Origin: Bacillus gaemokensis
Lineage (GTDB): Bacteria > Bacillota > Bacilli > Bacillales > Bacillaceae_G
Length of the DNA stretch: 64,000 nt
Reading direction: 5' to 3'
Assembly (NCBI RefSeq): GCF_001590835.1
Contig: NZ_LTAQ01000023.1
Location: forward strand, 101,868 to 165,867
Under the pieces are notes generated by a model. That model was not told where the DNA came from, made no database searches, and saw only the letters and a list, made by a program, of their open reading frames with translations. Position numbers and translations under genes: made by a program. Positions 36,032-43,825 of this stretch are shown piece by piece. Position 1 is the stretch's first letter, and every line of letters begins with the position of its first letter.

Positions 36032-36172
36032 TCAATTACTCGATACACGATACGATACATGCCTTTTTTCAATTTTCTCTTCTATTTCTCTTATGTTCTC
36101 TTTATCACTCAATAATAATTGTTTGTTCTCTATTAATAATTGTTTAAAGGATTTCCTTATTTTTTTTCGCAT
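36032..36172 (-). CDS. FbpB-type Fur-regulated basic protein
   Basis: A 46-residue basic protein (MRKKIRKSFKQLLIENKQLLLSDKENIREIEEKIEKRH) with an ATG after AAGGAGG. The pattern R-K-x-F-x-x-L-x-x-E-N-K-x-x-L-L-x-D matches FbpB-like proteins. In B. subtilis these work with the FsrA RNA to lower iron-using enzymes when iron is scarce. A Fur-like box lies 58 bases upstream. It is short and easily missed. Confidence 0.7.
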   Translation of the reverse strand: MRKKIRKSFKQLLIENKQLLLSDKENIREIEEKIEKRHVSYRVSSN

Positions 36173-36227
36173 GTTTCTTTTCCTCCTTCACTATTACAAA
36201 TAACTTATCAAAGGATTATTTATATAA

Positions 36228-36245
36228 AAGATAAGTGATTATCTG
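36228..36245. promoter_or_regulatory. Fur box candidate upstream of the FbpB-like gene
   Basis: GATAAGTGATTATC is a 14-base inverted repeat close to the Fur core GATAATGATTATC. Its position fits control of the minus-strand gene starting at 36172. Confidence 0.6.
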
Positions 36246-36347
36246 TGTAGTTTTATAATAAAAGATTCGTGTGAAATCTATTTGAATTCCAAATGAAAAC
36301 TATGTATTTTTTCTGATAACTTTATTAATTAAAAGAAATGACAAAAA

Positions 36348-36386
36348 AATAACGCCTAATCAACATATATTTGATCAGACGTTATC
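36348..36386 (-). terminator. terminator of the exonuclease gene
   Basis: AACG-CTAATCA pairs with TGATCAG-CGTT with two mismatches and a short loop. It lies 33 bases after the stop of the exonuclease gene on the minus strand. Confidence 0.65.
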
Positions 36387-36418
36387 TATAGTGGTAAGCA
36401 ATCTCTCTAGCATTGCTT

Positions 36419-37285
36419 TTACAGCATATTTATAAATATTTCTGGTCTTCCCCAGTTCATTTGCCCGCAAACAAATCTCATTTTTTCTTCATCAATTGTA
36501 TGAAGACCTTCTTCAAGTGAGCATGAAATCGGAACCTCACAATGAATTTGCGCTAATTGTAATGATATATTTAAGTTTTCTAAATCACTCTCAATTTTTG
36601 TACGCTGTGCTTTCGTTAATGACGCTACATTTTCTAAAACAGTCGCTACTGTTCCATGTTCTTGGATTAACTTGTACGCTGTTTTCTCTCCAATACCTTT
36701 TACACCTGGATAGTTATCACTTGTATCTCCCATAAATGCTTTCGCATGAACGATTTGCCAAGGCTCTACCCCTTTTTCTTCCATAATCTTCTCTGGTGTA
36801 TAGTACTCATAGTTCCCAATTCCCTTACGAAGAAGCATAACTGTAACGTTCGTATCAACGAGCTGTAGTAAATCTGTATCACCGGTTAATATATATACTT
36901 CTGCCTCACTACAATATTCTTTCGCTAACGTACCAATGCAATCATCTGCTTCATAGCCTTTCAATCCAATTACAGGAATAGACAGATGTGAAGTCATTTC
37001 TTGCACTAAATCGAATTGTGGAATTAATTCTTCTGGTGGCGCCGCACGGTTTGCTTTATAATTTGAGAACGATTCCGTGCGGAATGTCGTACTTCCCATA
37101 TCCCAGCACGTTACAATATGTGTCGGTTCAATCGCTTGCGCTGCTGTTAATAAATGTTTCATATAACCATGAATCCCATTTGTTGGGGTACCATCTTGTC
37201 GTTTCATAAATTGTCCATAGACACTTGTTGCGTAAAAAGCACGAAACAATAGTGCCATACCATCAACTAACAATACTTTTTTCAT
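36419..37285 (-). CDS. ypcP: 5'-3' exonuclease (YpcP family)
   Basis: This 288-residue flap-endonuclease/PolI N-terminal domain-like protein has LLVDGMALLFRAFYA, GYEADDCIGTLA, LTGDTDLLQLVD and FMGDTSDNYPGVKGIGEKTA. These provide the acidic metal ligands and the helix-hairpin-helix. It removes RNA primers and flaps in DNA replication and repair. It is a stand-alone version, without the polymerase domain. Start at ATG 37285 after AGGAGAGG. Confidence 0.9.
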   Translation of the reverse strand: MKKVLLVDGMALLFRAFYATSVYGQFMKRQDGTPTNGIHGYMKHLLTAAQAIEPTHIVTCWDMGSTTFRTESFSNYKANRAAPPEELIPQFDLVQEMTSHLSIPVIGLKGYEADDCIGTLAKEYCSEAEVYILTGDTDLLQLVDTNVTVMLLRKGIGNYEYYTPEKIMEEKGVEPWQIVHAKAFMGDTSDNYPGVKGIGEKTAYKLIQEHGTVATVLENVASLTKAQRTKIESDLENLNISLQLAQIHCEVPISCSLEEGLHTIDEEKMRFVCGQMNWGRPEIFINML

Positions 37286-37309
37286 AATTCCTCTCCTAAT
37301 AAAAAAATA

Positions 37310-37337
37310 ATAACCTCACGTCATCACGTAAGGTTAT
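37310..37337 (-). terminator. terminator after the shortened ATPase gene
   Basis: TAACCT-ACG pairs with CGT-AGGTTA around a tight loop, between the ATPase fragment and the exonuclease gene on the minus strand. Confidence 0.6.
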
Positions 37338-37417
37338 ATAAATAGATTACCATTCTACGTTTCTGTTCAACTCTACTTATTATACAATGTTTTTCTATAT
37401 TTAGCACCATTAACGGT

Positions 37418-38149
37418 TTAAGATGTTTGACCACAACATGTATGAAGCAAACCAGAATACGTGTTTTTACCAGTTGAAATCACAACAGCCTTTGCACTTC
37501 CATTTACAATACGTGTACCTCTAAAACATACATTTTCAAGTTGAAGTGGATTGTAATCTTTCATACGTTTTAATGGAATAAATCTTTTGCGTTCAAGATG
37601 GTAACAACTTTCAAACTTCTCTACATCCATTTCTTTCCCTGTTAGCATAGATTCATTTACTAATAAGTCTTCTGCATAAATAATACGTACATCAGCTGGT
37701 ACTGTATCACCTGCTGAAAGAAAAACCATATCTCCAGGAACAAGTTCTTCGACTGGCAGCTTCATTATTTTTGATTCATTATTCATCCCTGGAACTGTAA
37801 TTCCTTCCACTCTAGAAACAGTAACTGTTACCATTTCACATTCGATTTCCTGATCAGTACGTTGTTTTGAAAATGCAGGAATCATTTGGCCTAATTTCAT
37901 CATTACATCAGAAAGAAGTGCTCGTTTAGAAGTTAATTCATTTTTCCCATACACATGAATGCGTTTCTGCGCTTCTCTCACAGAAAGACCCTCTCTTGTT
38001 GTTTTAAAATAAGCAAATACAGATTTCACGTCTCTTGTTGCTATTTCAATCAACAAGTCTCTATTTTTTTGAAGCATCGATTGTTCTTTCATCACTTTTT
38101 TACTTTGTTTATGAGATATGTTACCCACAAGTTTGTTTACATATAACAT
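37418..38149 (-). CDS. shortened Mg2+-type P-type ATPase (actuator domain only)
   Basis: This 243-residue protein aligns with MgtA-type P-ATPases at its N-terminus (DVKSVFAYFKTTREGLSVREAQKRIHVYGKNELTS) and over the actuator domain (KLPVEELVPGDMVFLSAGDTVPADVRIIYAEDLLVNESMLTGKEMDVEKFE ... LENVCFRGTRIVNGSAKAVVISTGKNTYSG). The two membrane helices normally between these parts are absent, and the protein stops before the transport helices, phosphorylation DKTGT site and nucleotide domain. The actuator TGE loop reads TGKE. The start follows AAGGAGG. It cannot transport ions alone. An M-box lies upstream. It is either a domesticated regulator or a tidy remnant. Confidence 0.75.
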   Translation of the reverse strand: MLYVNKLVGNISHKQSKKVMKEQSMLQKNRDLLIEIATRDVKSVFAYFKTTREGLSVREAQKRIHVYGKNELTSKRALLSDVMMKLGQMIPAFSKQRTDQEIECEMVTVTVSRVEGITVPGMNNESKIMKLPVEELVPGDMVFLSAGDTVPADVRIIYAEDLLVNESMLTGKEMDVEKFESCYHLERKRFIPLKRMKDYNPLQLENVCFRGTRIVNGSAKAVVISTGKNTYSGLLHTCCGQTS

Positions 38150-38294
38150 ACTATCGTCTCCTCCTTTACAACATAGGAAGAAACGCTTTGTTTTCTCAAT
38201 TTATCTCACTTTGACAATGCATATTTCTTCACATTCAGTCAAAGTGTCTACGCTCAACTTATAATTATTTCAGCTCATAACTATATGCTGATCG

Positions 38295-38399
38295 CTATCT
38301 TATGATAAATATAGAGGGAGGAACAAATCGTTTCCTGCCTACATCATATATTTTTATTTTGAAGTATATGGGTAACGGAACCGAGTCAGAATTTGACAT
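38295..38399 (-). CDS. small open reading frame in the Mg2+-controlled leader
   Basis: A 34-codon frame (MSNSDSVPLPIYFKIKIYDVGRKRF...) with an excellent AGGAGGTGAGGAGC ribosome site before ATG 38399. It lies between the M-box terminator and the shortened ATPase gene. It may be a regulatory leader peptide or a small protein. No family recognised. Confidence 0.45.
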   Translation of the reverse strand: MSNSDSVPLPIYFKIKIYDVGRKRFVPPSIFIIR

Positions 38400-38465
38400 G
38401 CTCCTCACCTCCTCATTTGTTTTTTAGTAGTTATTTATACTATGACAGTACGCATAGCTTGTTAA

Positions 38466-38500
38466 TAAAAAGACCTCTACTCGTAAACGAGTAAAGGTCT
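38466..38500 (-). terminator. M-box-controlled intrinsic terminator
   Basis: AGACCT-TACTCGT pairs with ACGAGTAG-AGGTCT and on the minus strand is followed by TTTTTATT. It lies 45 bases after the M-box aptamer, the standard place for the Mg2+-dependent terminator. Confidence 0.85.
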
Positions 38501-38544
38501 GGTACATACACAAATAAGCGATTCCTAATCATTTTAGAAATCCA

Positions 38545-38704
38545 CGAACCTCTCCCTCGCCGAGTTTTAGCACTGTATAGCATAGGTACGTTACCAGCTA
38601 CGTTAAGAAAAACCTTAATTCGATCATTCCTGTTGACCCATTGGCGTCTCTCGACATTTTTGGGCAGTAGCATTTCTCTATACAGGAGCCTCACCTAACA
38701 GAGA
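38545..38704 (-). ncRNA. M-box (ykoK) magnesium riboswitch
   Basis: On the minus strand the conserved blocks appear in order: GTTAGGTGAGGCTCC, CTGCCC-AAAA-TGTCGAGAGACG, CAATGGGTCAACAGGAATGATCG, then GTGCTAAAACTCGGCGAGGGAGAGG. These are the signature blocks of the M-box Mg2+ aptamer. With Mg2+ bound, the downstream terminator should form and transcription of the ATPase gene stop. The open frame at this place is only an incidental overlap. Confidence 0.9.
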
Positions 38705-38947
38705 CTTATTTTTTTATTATATAGAAAATGTTACTCCTATTTAAAATAGATGTCAACACCTTGGATTCAAACTTTTCCTTATTACAACAAGTATTTCCTA
38801 GAAAATGAATCGAATAAAAGCACGCCTATTCTAGTACTAATTGTTTAAGATTTTGTATGCTCCTCTTCTCAAGATTACACGCTTGGAGAAAGTACGTTTC
38901 AATATCTCCATATATTTCTACAATTTCATAATAAAACGTAAGGTTTT
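38705..38947. other. promoter region of the M-box transcript
   Basis: About 240 AT-rich bases between the M-box and the divergent DUF350 gene. No gene seen. Confidence 0.3.
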
Positions 38948-39334
38948 TCAATATGTTAAACACCCAGCAATAACAACTCCGATGGAAATTGATAAAAACA
39001 TAAGGAAAAGTCCGACAGCCTGGTTATCTTCTTCGATGCTTTGATTGATATTAAAGCGTGGTGTGAGCCATTCAGCTAAATAAAACACAATAATTTGCGC
39101 TAAAACTCCAATCGCTCCCCATAAAACCATATCCATTAATGAAACAGAATGAGCAGCAGTCGAATACAAGACAATAGCAAGCCCAAGCAGTCTTCCTCCA
39201 AGTGCATAGCTTGCTGCTTTATTCCCTTTAGCCATTAACGAAAATTCCTTCACTTTTGTTGTAATTTCCATAAGAAAAAGACCAATACATAAAAGACCAA
39301 TTGAAACTGCTAAATAAAGTAAGAAATTTATCAT
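38948..39334 (-). CDS. DUF350 membrane protein (YjfL-like)
   Basis: This 128-residue protein has four hydrophobic helices (INFLLYLAVSIGLLCIGLFLMEI..., LGGRLLGLAIVLYSTAAHS..., LWGAIGVLAQIIVFYLAEWL..., AVGLFLMFLSISIGVVIAGCL), the DUF350/YjfL repeat. It overlaps the glutathionylspermidine-synthase-like gene by four bases. The DUF350-ATP-grasp pairing is also known from the E. coli yjf genes. The role is unknown. Confidence 0.8.
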   Translation of the reverse strand: MINFLLYLAVSIGLLCIGLFLMEITTKVKEFSLMAKGNKAASYALGGRLLGLAIVLYSTAAHSVSLMDMVLWGAIGVLAQIIVFYLAEWLTPRFNINQSIEEDNQAVGLFLMFLSISIGVVIAGCLTY

Positions 39335-40563
39335 TTATAATCCTCCTTTTTAATTCCTACAGGTAAATAATAAGATTCATTCCCCGTAATTTTTTCACCA
39401 GCACGTATACCAATACTACTTGGCTTTCCAGCAATTAAAAATGATCCAAACACATATGACAACTTCTCTTTCCCCTTTTCTGTCTCAAGAGAGACAACTG
39501 GAAGCTTTATATATTTTTGAAATACAGGAAGCTCTTTTTTATACGTTTGATATGAATTTTGATTAACAATATTAGTATCTTTATCACGAATTGTAACCGT
39601 GTCGCCTTCTCTACCGAACGAAGGTTTTTGAACAAAAGAACTTTTTCCTAAAAATAAATCTGGCTCTAAGTAAGTAGGAAGCATATATTCTTTAATCCAT
39701 TGTCGTTCCTCATTTGTATAAAAAGCACCTACCTCAGCTAATCCCCAAATCAAGCATTGAATTGATTTCGGCTGAAGTAGAAAGGATGAAAGCGGATTGA
39801 TAATAAAGAGCTTCCCTTTCTTTACAAGTTGCAGTAGCTCAATCCCTACAAAATCTCCGGTTTTCGGATCCTGGTCCTCAACTAAGTCTTCAATAGGGTA
39901 TGTCTGGCGATACAAAATATCAATTGGAACACCATCTCCGTCGAGTAAAGCATCTTCAGTAATTCTGAGTTCTGACATTGATACCATTTTGTTTTTAACC
40001 TGACATAGCTGACTCAAATACACAGTCGTATTCCAATCTTCTATATGTTCATGATGGGCTGTAAAGACAACCTTTGGTCTTTCTATTCCTTTAGCAGCCT
40101 CCATCACAGCTTTTGTGATACCAGAAGAAAGAAGCCGTTCCTGATTCTTATTCGGATCATGATAATCTAATTCTTCGCAAATTTTACCATTCATTTGGAA
40201 GCATTCCACAATAAAAGTTGGGGTATCACTATTAAACTCAAGCATTTTGATACCACCATCCGTCAAAGCAAAATCAAAACGTGAAATAACAGATTCAGGA
40301 AACAGAGATTTCATTCTAATAAAAGGCAGACTTGAAGATGGAAAACCAAATTCAAGAAGCTGAGAGTCAGACAAGGTCCGAAGAAGTCTAGCAGTCTTAA
40401 AAAATACTTTTCCCATTCGTTCTGTCGCTAACTGCAAACCTTGAATCGTTTGTTCTGTTATTTCAAAAACATGAAAAAGGCTATACTCACTCCCGTATAA
40501 GTCAGACCAAAAGTGAGGGAAGCTTGAGTAAAATTGACTTCGTTTCTTTATGTAAAGCGACAT
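39331..40563 (-). CDS. glutathionylspermidine synthase family ATP-grasp protein (YjfC-like)
   Basis: This 410-residue protein has the ATP-grasp region of the family: FDFALTDGGIKMLEFNSDTPTFIVE, YLEPDLFLGKSSFVQKPSFGREGDTV, and a C-terminal SSIGIRAGEKITGNESYYLPVGI. Members probably ligate an amine to a carboxylate. In this Bacillus context the true substrate is unlikely to be glutathionylspermidine. It is second in a three-gene unit with a lipoprotein upstream and the DUF350 protein downstream. Confidence 0.8.
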   Translation of the reverse strand: MSLYIKKRSQFYSSFPHFWSDLYGSEYSLFHVFEITEQTIQGLQLATERMGKVFFKTARLLRTLSDSQLLEFGFPSSSLPFIRMKSLFPESVISRFDFALTDGGIKMLEFNSDTPTFIVECFQMNGKICEELDYHDPNKNQERLLSSGITKAVMEAAKGIERPKVVFTAHHEHIEDWNTTVYLSQLCQVKNKMVSMSELRITEDALLDGDGVPIDILYRQTYPIEDLVEDQDPKTGDFVGIELLQLVKKGKLFIINPLSSFLLQPKSIQCLIWGLAEVGAFYTNEERQWIKEYMLPTYLEPDLFLGKSSFVQKPSFGREGDTVTIRDKDTNIVNQNSYQTYKKELPVFQKYIKLPVVSLETEKGKEKLSYVFGSFLIAGKPSSIGIRAGEKITGNESYYLPVGIKKEDYK

Positions 40564-40566
40564 AAT

Positions 40567-40878
40567 CTAACCTCCGAATCCACCCTTTGAACCGCTTCCA
40601 ATTCCCCCTTTAAATTCGGACGAAGCTTGATAGGACTTAAATTCAGAAGAATTTTTGAAGGTTGATTTATTTTGATAGTATCTACTAGCGTAATAATAAT
40701 GCCCATGATAACTTGAACGGCTGTCATCGCATCGCCACACGCCAAGTTCATCATCCCAATCCCAATCAGCACAACTCTTATCTTTCGGTTTTGGAGGGAG
40801 ATCTTCTGTACAGCCAGATAAAGTGCTAGTCATTAAAGAAGTAAGAACACCTGTTACTAACCATTTGGTTTTTGTCAC
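40567..40878 (-). CDS. small lipoprotein
   Basis: This 103-residue protein has a signal peptide and lipobox LTSLMTSTLSGC (Cys near residue 23). A Pro/Lys-rich and then Tyr/Ser-rich mature part (YHGHYYYASRYYQ) ends in a Gly/Ser tail, SGSKGGFGG. It is membrane-anchored on the outside. The gene ends three bases before the ATP-grasp gene begins. E. coli yjfM has a similar operon position, but the sequence is not obviously related. Confidence 0.7.
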   Translation of the reverse strand: MTKTKWLVTGVLTSLMTSTLSGCTEDLPPKPKDKSCADWDWDDELGVWRCDDSRSSYHGHYYYASRYYQNKSTFKNSSEFKSYQASSEFKGGIGSGSKGGFGG

Positions 40879-40960
40879 TTTCCAACGCTCCTTTATATAT
40901 TATATTTTTATTATAAAAGAATTCATGATAAAGTAGAAGAAAAAGGAAGAGGGATTACAA

Positions 40961-41410
40961 TTGCGGTTAGAATATCGACTCAATGATGAAGCTAAACAAT
41001 ATCCTGCCCTATGGAACTATGCGGATATTTCTGTTTCTGAAGCCGTCGCAAGGATGACTTGTGAGTACTTCATTAAAGAAGGGGATACGTATGTCGTAAC
41101 AGCGACCGCGATGGATCCCGACAGAACAGCAGTATTATATGTCCAAAAAGAAACGTTCTTCGATGATCCTTCAGAACCTACATATTCCCATATAGGTTTT
41201 GAGATTAGAGAACTACAAGGAGCAGATTCTATTTTAATAGAAAGTAAAGATGTGTGGAATCATGAAGAAATCTTATCGTCTCTTCATTCAGATATTCTGT
41301 ATATTCAAAGGAATGGAATGCCTATGGAATTCACCTTAGATTCAAGAGAGATTGATGAAGACCGAAAATGTTATGTTTATTATGGAAAATTTACAGGTGA
41401 ACACAGATAA
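40961..41410 (+). CDS. hypothetical protein
   Basis: A 149-residue soluble beta-rich protein starting with TTG 40961 (MRLEYRLNDEAKQYPALWNYADISVSEA), with GGAAGAGGG ten bases upstream. It is divergent from the lipoprotein operon. Conserved-looking Asp/Tyr patterns are present, but no family that I recognise. Confidence 0.6.
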   Translation: MRLEYRLNDEAKQYPALWNYADISVSEAVARMTCEYFIKEGDTYVVTATAMDPDRTAVLYVQKETFFDDPSEPTYSHIGFEIRELQGADSILIESKDVWNHEEILSSLHSDILYIQRNGMPMEFTLDSREIDEDRKCYVYYGKFTGEHR

Positions 41411-41743
41411 CATTCAAGTAAAACTCCCATCATTGGGGAGGCATTTGATTTCTAATATTTTTATGCTTTCCACACAATGAAATTCCAACCATTTCTAGTT
41501 GTGCAGAGATAATAAAGTTGTTTAATTTTAATCCTAGAAATGCAATAACCACCTACAAGTTAATCTAGTAGGTGGTTTTAACGTTGTTTAAAAATAAGTT
41601 TTATTTGTTGCAGCCTTTAATTTAAAGGAATAATAAAGTTGTTTAATTTTCGGAAAGCGAATAATTAATAATCGTCCCCTTTAAGCCTCATTAAAACATT
41701 TCGATAATTTAGTAACCATATCTTTATAATTCATAAAAAAGTT
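41411..41743. other. intergenic region with a 21-base direct repeat and terminator
   Basis: A 21-base sequence starting ATAATAAAGTTG occurs exactly at 41509-41529 and 41630-41650. Between them lies a terminator, AACCACCTAC with GTAGGTGGTT (41547-41580). There is no gene. Confidence 0.5.
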
Positions 41744-42262
41744 TTAGGTAGGTAAAATGGCAGAGCAAGAAGAAATGTTTTCTTCAGCTAATACACATTC
41801 GTCATAAATTAAACTAATATGCAATTGCTTTAAAGGCTCTATTTGGTTTTGTTCAAGGTACAAAATCAAGTCATTATAAAGCTGTTGTCCATACTCATCG
41901 ACAGAACGTTCTAATGAGAAGCCACCTGCTAAGCTTGTCCACCATACTTCAAAGCAACGAACAATTTCCTTAAATGATTCTTCATTAGATAAATCTGCTT
42001 CAAATAGATGCTCATAAAATATATGATTCTCCTCGTAAAAAGTCTGCATTTCATTTTTCTCATTAGCGATTTGTTTACGAAGCGTGCTCCATAATTCTTT
42101 AAAGTTCGCTTCAAAATCATTGGAGAAATTTAATTTTCTTGCTATGTAAGGAAACTTCAAATTTTCTTTTTCCTCTTTTTGATTAAAATAAATATTTTGA
42201 ATATAAATCATAAAATTTAAACAATGTGACATGCTAGTATATATTGTAAACGAATCCTTCAT
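41744..42262 (-). CDS. hypothetical protein
   Basis: A 172-residue helical acidic protein (MKDSFTIYTSMSHCLNFMIYIQNIYFNQKEEKENLKFPYIARKL). The ATG at 42262 lies eight bases after GGAGG; ATG 42268 is also possible. Tryptophan-rich CFEVWWTSLAGGFS near residue 115. I do not recognise a family. Confidence 0.6.
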   Translation of the reverse strand: MKDSFTIYTSMSHCLNFMIYIQNIYFNQKEEKENLKFPYIARKLNFSNDFEANFKELWSTLRKQIANEKNEMQTFYEENHIFYEHLFEADLSNEESFKEIVRCFEVWWTSLAGGFSLERSVDEYGQQLYNDLILYLEQNQIEPLKQLHISLIYDECVLAEENISSCSAILPT

Positions 42263-42451
42263 TTCCATTTCCTCCCCAATACTGCCCTTTTATTAATTAA
42301 CCGAATATCGAAATATCCTTTTATTATACAAATAAATTAAAGAAGATGGTATAAAAATCCAATTCTATACCATCTTTTAAACAACTATTTTATTTTTTAA
42401 AGGACTTTATTATTCGTGAGCACTAGTGTACCGAAAAAAGTTTCCTACAAC

Positions 42452-42485
42452 AAAAAAACCTTACGTATAAAACGCAAGGTTTTTA
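42452..42485 (-). terminator. terminator of the tandem RNAs
   Basis: AAACCTTGCGT pairs with ACGTAAGGTT and is followed by TTTTTTTG on the minus strand. It lies just past the second RNA. Confidence 0.85.
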
Positions 42486-42488
42486 TAT

Positions 42489-42675
42489 AGCCCCACACAT
42501 GCCGTTCTCTCTAGATGTCCATAAACCTGCTCTCACAGGTGGATGCTCTCACAAATGCTTTCAGCTTCCTTCTTAAAAAGATGGCATGCTGTTAACATTT
42601 AGATATTGAACTTCCATATTATACTTATTGGTTTAAGACATACATAAGCTACGTACACCGTAGGAATTTTATATA
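42489..42675 (-). ncRNA. structured RNA, copy B of a tandem pair (6S-like)
   Basis: About 185 bases, closely related to copy A, 205 bases further along. Ends pair through CCTACGG...GTGGG and GTCTTAAACC...GGTTTATGGAC. The interior holds CCACCTG-TGAGAGCAGG. Compared with copy A the helices keep pairing through base changes on both sides. Size and long closed stem are like 6S RNA. The alternative is a cereus-group repeat family. The identity is not proven. Confidence 0.6.
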
Positions 42676-42691
42676 ATGTTAGTTGAAATAA

Positions 42692-42884
42692 GACCCCCGC
42701 ACGTGCCGTCCCTCGTAAATGTCCAAAAACCCGCTACTCGCAGGTGGATGCCCTCACAGTTACCGTACATCTTCCTCCACAAGGGAAGGCTTGATGATGG
42801 TCGCTAAATCTTGAGCTTCCGTATAACTAACATCGGTTTTAGACATAAATAAGTTACGTACACCGCAGGATGTTTTATTTGCTT
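42692..42884 (-). ncRNA. structured RNA, copy A of a tandem pair (6S-like)
   Basis: About 190 bases on the minus strand after a strong promoter. 5' CCTGCGG can pair with 3' GCGGGG, and GTCTAAAACC with GGTTTTTGGAC. An internal hairpin is CCTGCGAGTAGCGGG. There is no coding frame. The long imperfect stem with an open middle resembles 6S RNA, which traps sigma-A RNA polymerase, but I could not verify this against a model. Confidence 0.6.
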
Positions 42885-42890
42885 GTCGTT

Positions 42891-42919
42891 ATATTATCAC
42901 ATTGCATGCAATGTGTAAA
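42891..42919 (-). promoter_or_regulatory. strong sigma-A promoter for the tandem RNAs
   Basis: TTTACA (42914-42919), a 17-base spacer holding the palindrome CATTGCATGCAATG, and TAATAT (42891-42896) on the minus strand, just upstream of copy A. Confidence 0.8.
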
Positions 42920-42989
42920 ATATAATGTTCTAAAGCAACTTCTTGCTTGTGACCTTATTTTAATACAAAATATTTTCCCATGCAAGAGG

Positions 42990-43823
42990 TTACTGTCCTT
43001 CTTTTGCAATTTGGTTTTTTGGATAAGAAATCCAATCACTCCAGCTTCCAGCATATAACTTGACGTTACGAAAACCAGCCGATTGTAACGCTAATACATT
43101 TGGACATGCTGAAACTCCAGAGCCACAATAGACTATTGTTTCTGTCTCTTTATTCAGATGACGAAAACGTTCTTGTTGTTCAGCCTTATTTTTGAATTGT
43201 CCTCCCGCTGTAATTCCATCTTTCCAAAAATAGTTTTCCGCTGTTGGAATATGACCAGCTTGAGAATCAATAAGTTCTTCAATTCCAGCATAACGCTTCG
43301 GCTCTCTAGAATCAATTAACGTTACATCTACATTTGTACGAATTTTTTCTTTCACATCTTCCATCGTTACAAGTAAATTTTCTTGTATAACTGGTGTGAA
43401 CTTCTTTTGCACAATAGCTAAAGCTTCCGTTGTTGTAGGTAAGTTTTGTTCCTTCCAAGCTGGCAAACCACCATTTAACACATATGCTTTTTGATGTCCT
43501 ACATATGTTAATAGCCACCAAAGACGCGAAGCCATTGCACCCGCTTGACTATCGTACGCAATAACTGTCGTATTTTCATCAATACCAGCTTGAGAAAGTT
43601 TTTCTGCAAAATCCTCAACATTTGGAAGTGGATGACGTCCACCATGCTCCTTAACGGGGCTTGATAAATCAAGATTCAAATCAAAATATACTGCATGAGG
43701 AATGTGTTCTTTCTCATACTGTTCTCTTCCCCAACTTGGGTTTGCTAAGTCAAAACAACAATCGACTATACGGACATGTTCATCTTCTATATGATCACGT
43801 AACCATTCGACTGTAACAATCAT
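42990..43823 (-). CDS. thiosulfate / 3-mercaptopyruvate sulfurtransferase
   Basis: This 277-residue protein has two rhodanese domains (about 1-130 and 150-277). The active-site loop CGSGVSACP (near residue 237) matches mercaptopyruvate-type sulfurtransferases. It transfers sulfane sulfur from a donor to a thiol. The C-terminus ends with SDWISYPKNQIAKEGQ. It probably forms one unit with the upstream DUF2533 gene, whose stop is two bases before its start. Confidence 0.9.
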   Translation of the reverse strand: MIVTVEWLRDHIEDEHVRIVDCCFDLANPSWGREQYEKEHIPHAVYFDLNLDLSSPVKEHGGRHPLPNVEDFAEKLSQAGIDENTTVIAYDSQAGAMASRLWWLLTYVGHQKAYVLNGGLPAWKEQNLPTTTEALAIVQKKFTPVIQENLLVTMEDVKEKIRTNVDVTLIDSREPKRYAGIEELIDSQAGHIPTAENYFWKDGITAGGQFKNKAEQQERFRHLNKETETIVYCGSGVSACPNVLALQSAGFRNVKLYAGSWSDWISYPKNQIAKEGQ

Positions 43824-43825
43824 AC

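Noticed and set aside
38440-38694. Open frame of 84 codons on the minus strand
   Set aside because: It coincides with the M-box aptamer and its terminator, which fully explain the sequence.
42489-42884. Firm naming of the tandem RNAs as 6S RNA
   Set aside because: Size and end-pairing fit, but I cannot run a covariance model and a cereus repeat family is possible, so only the structured RNA is claimed.
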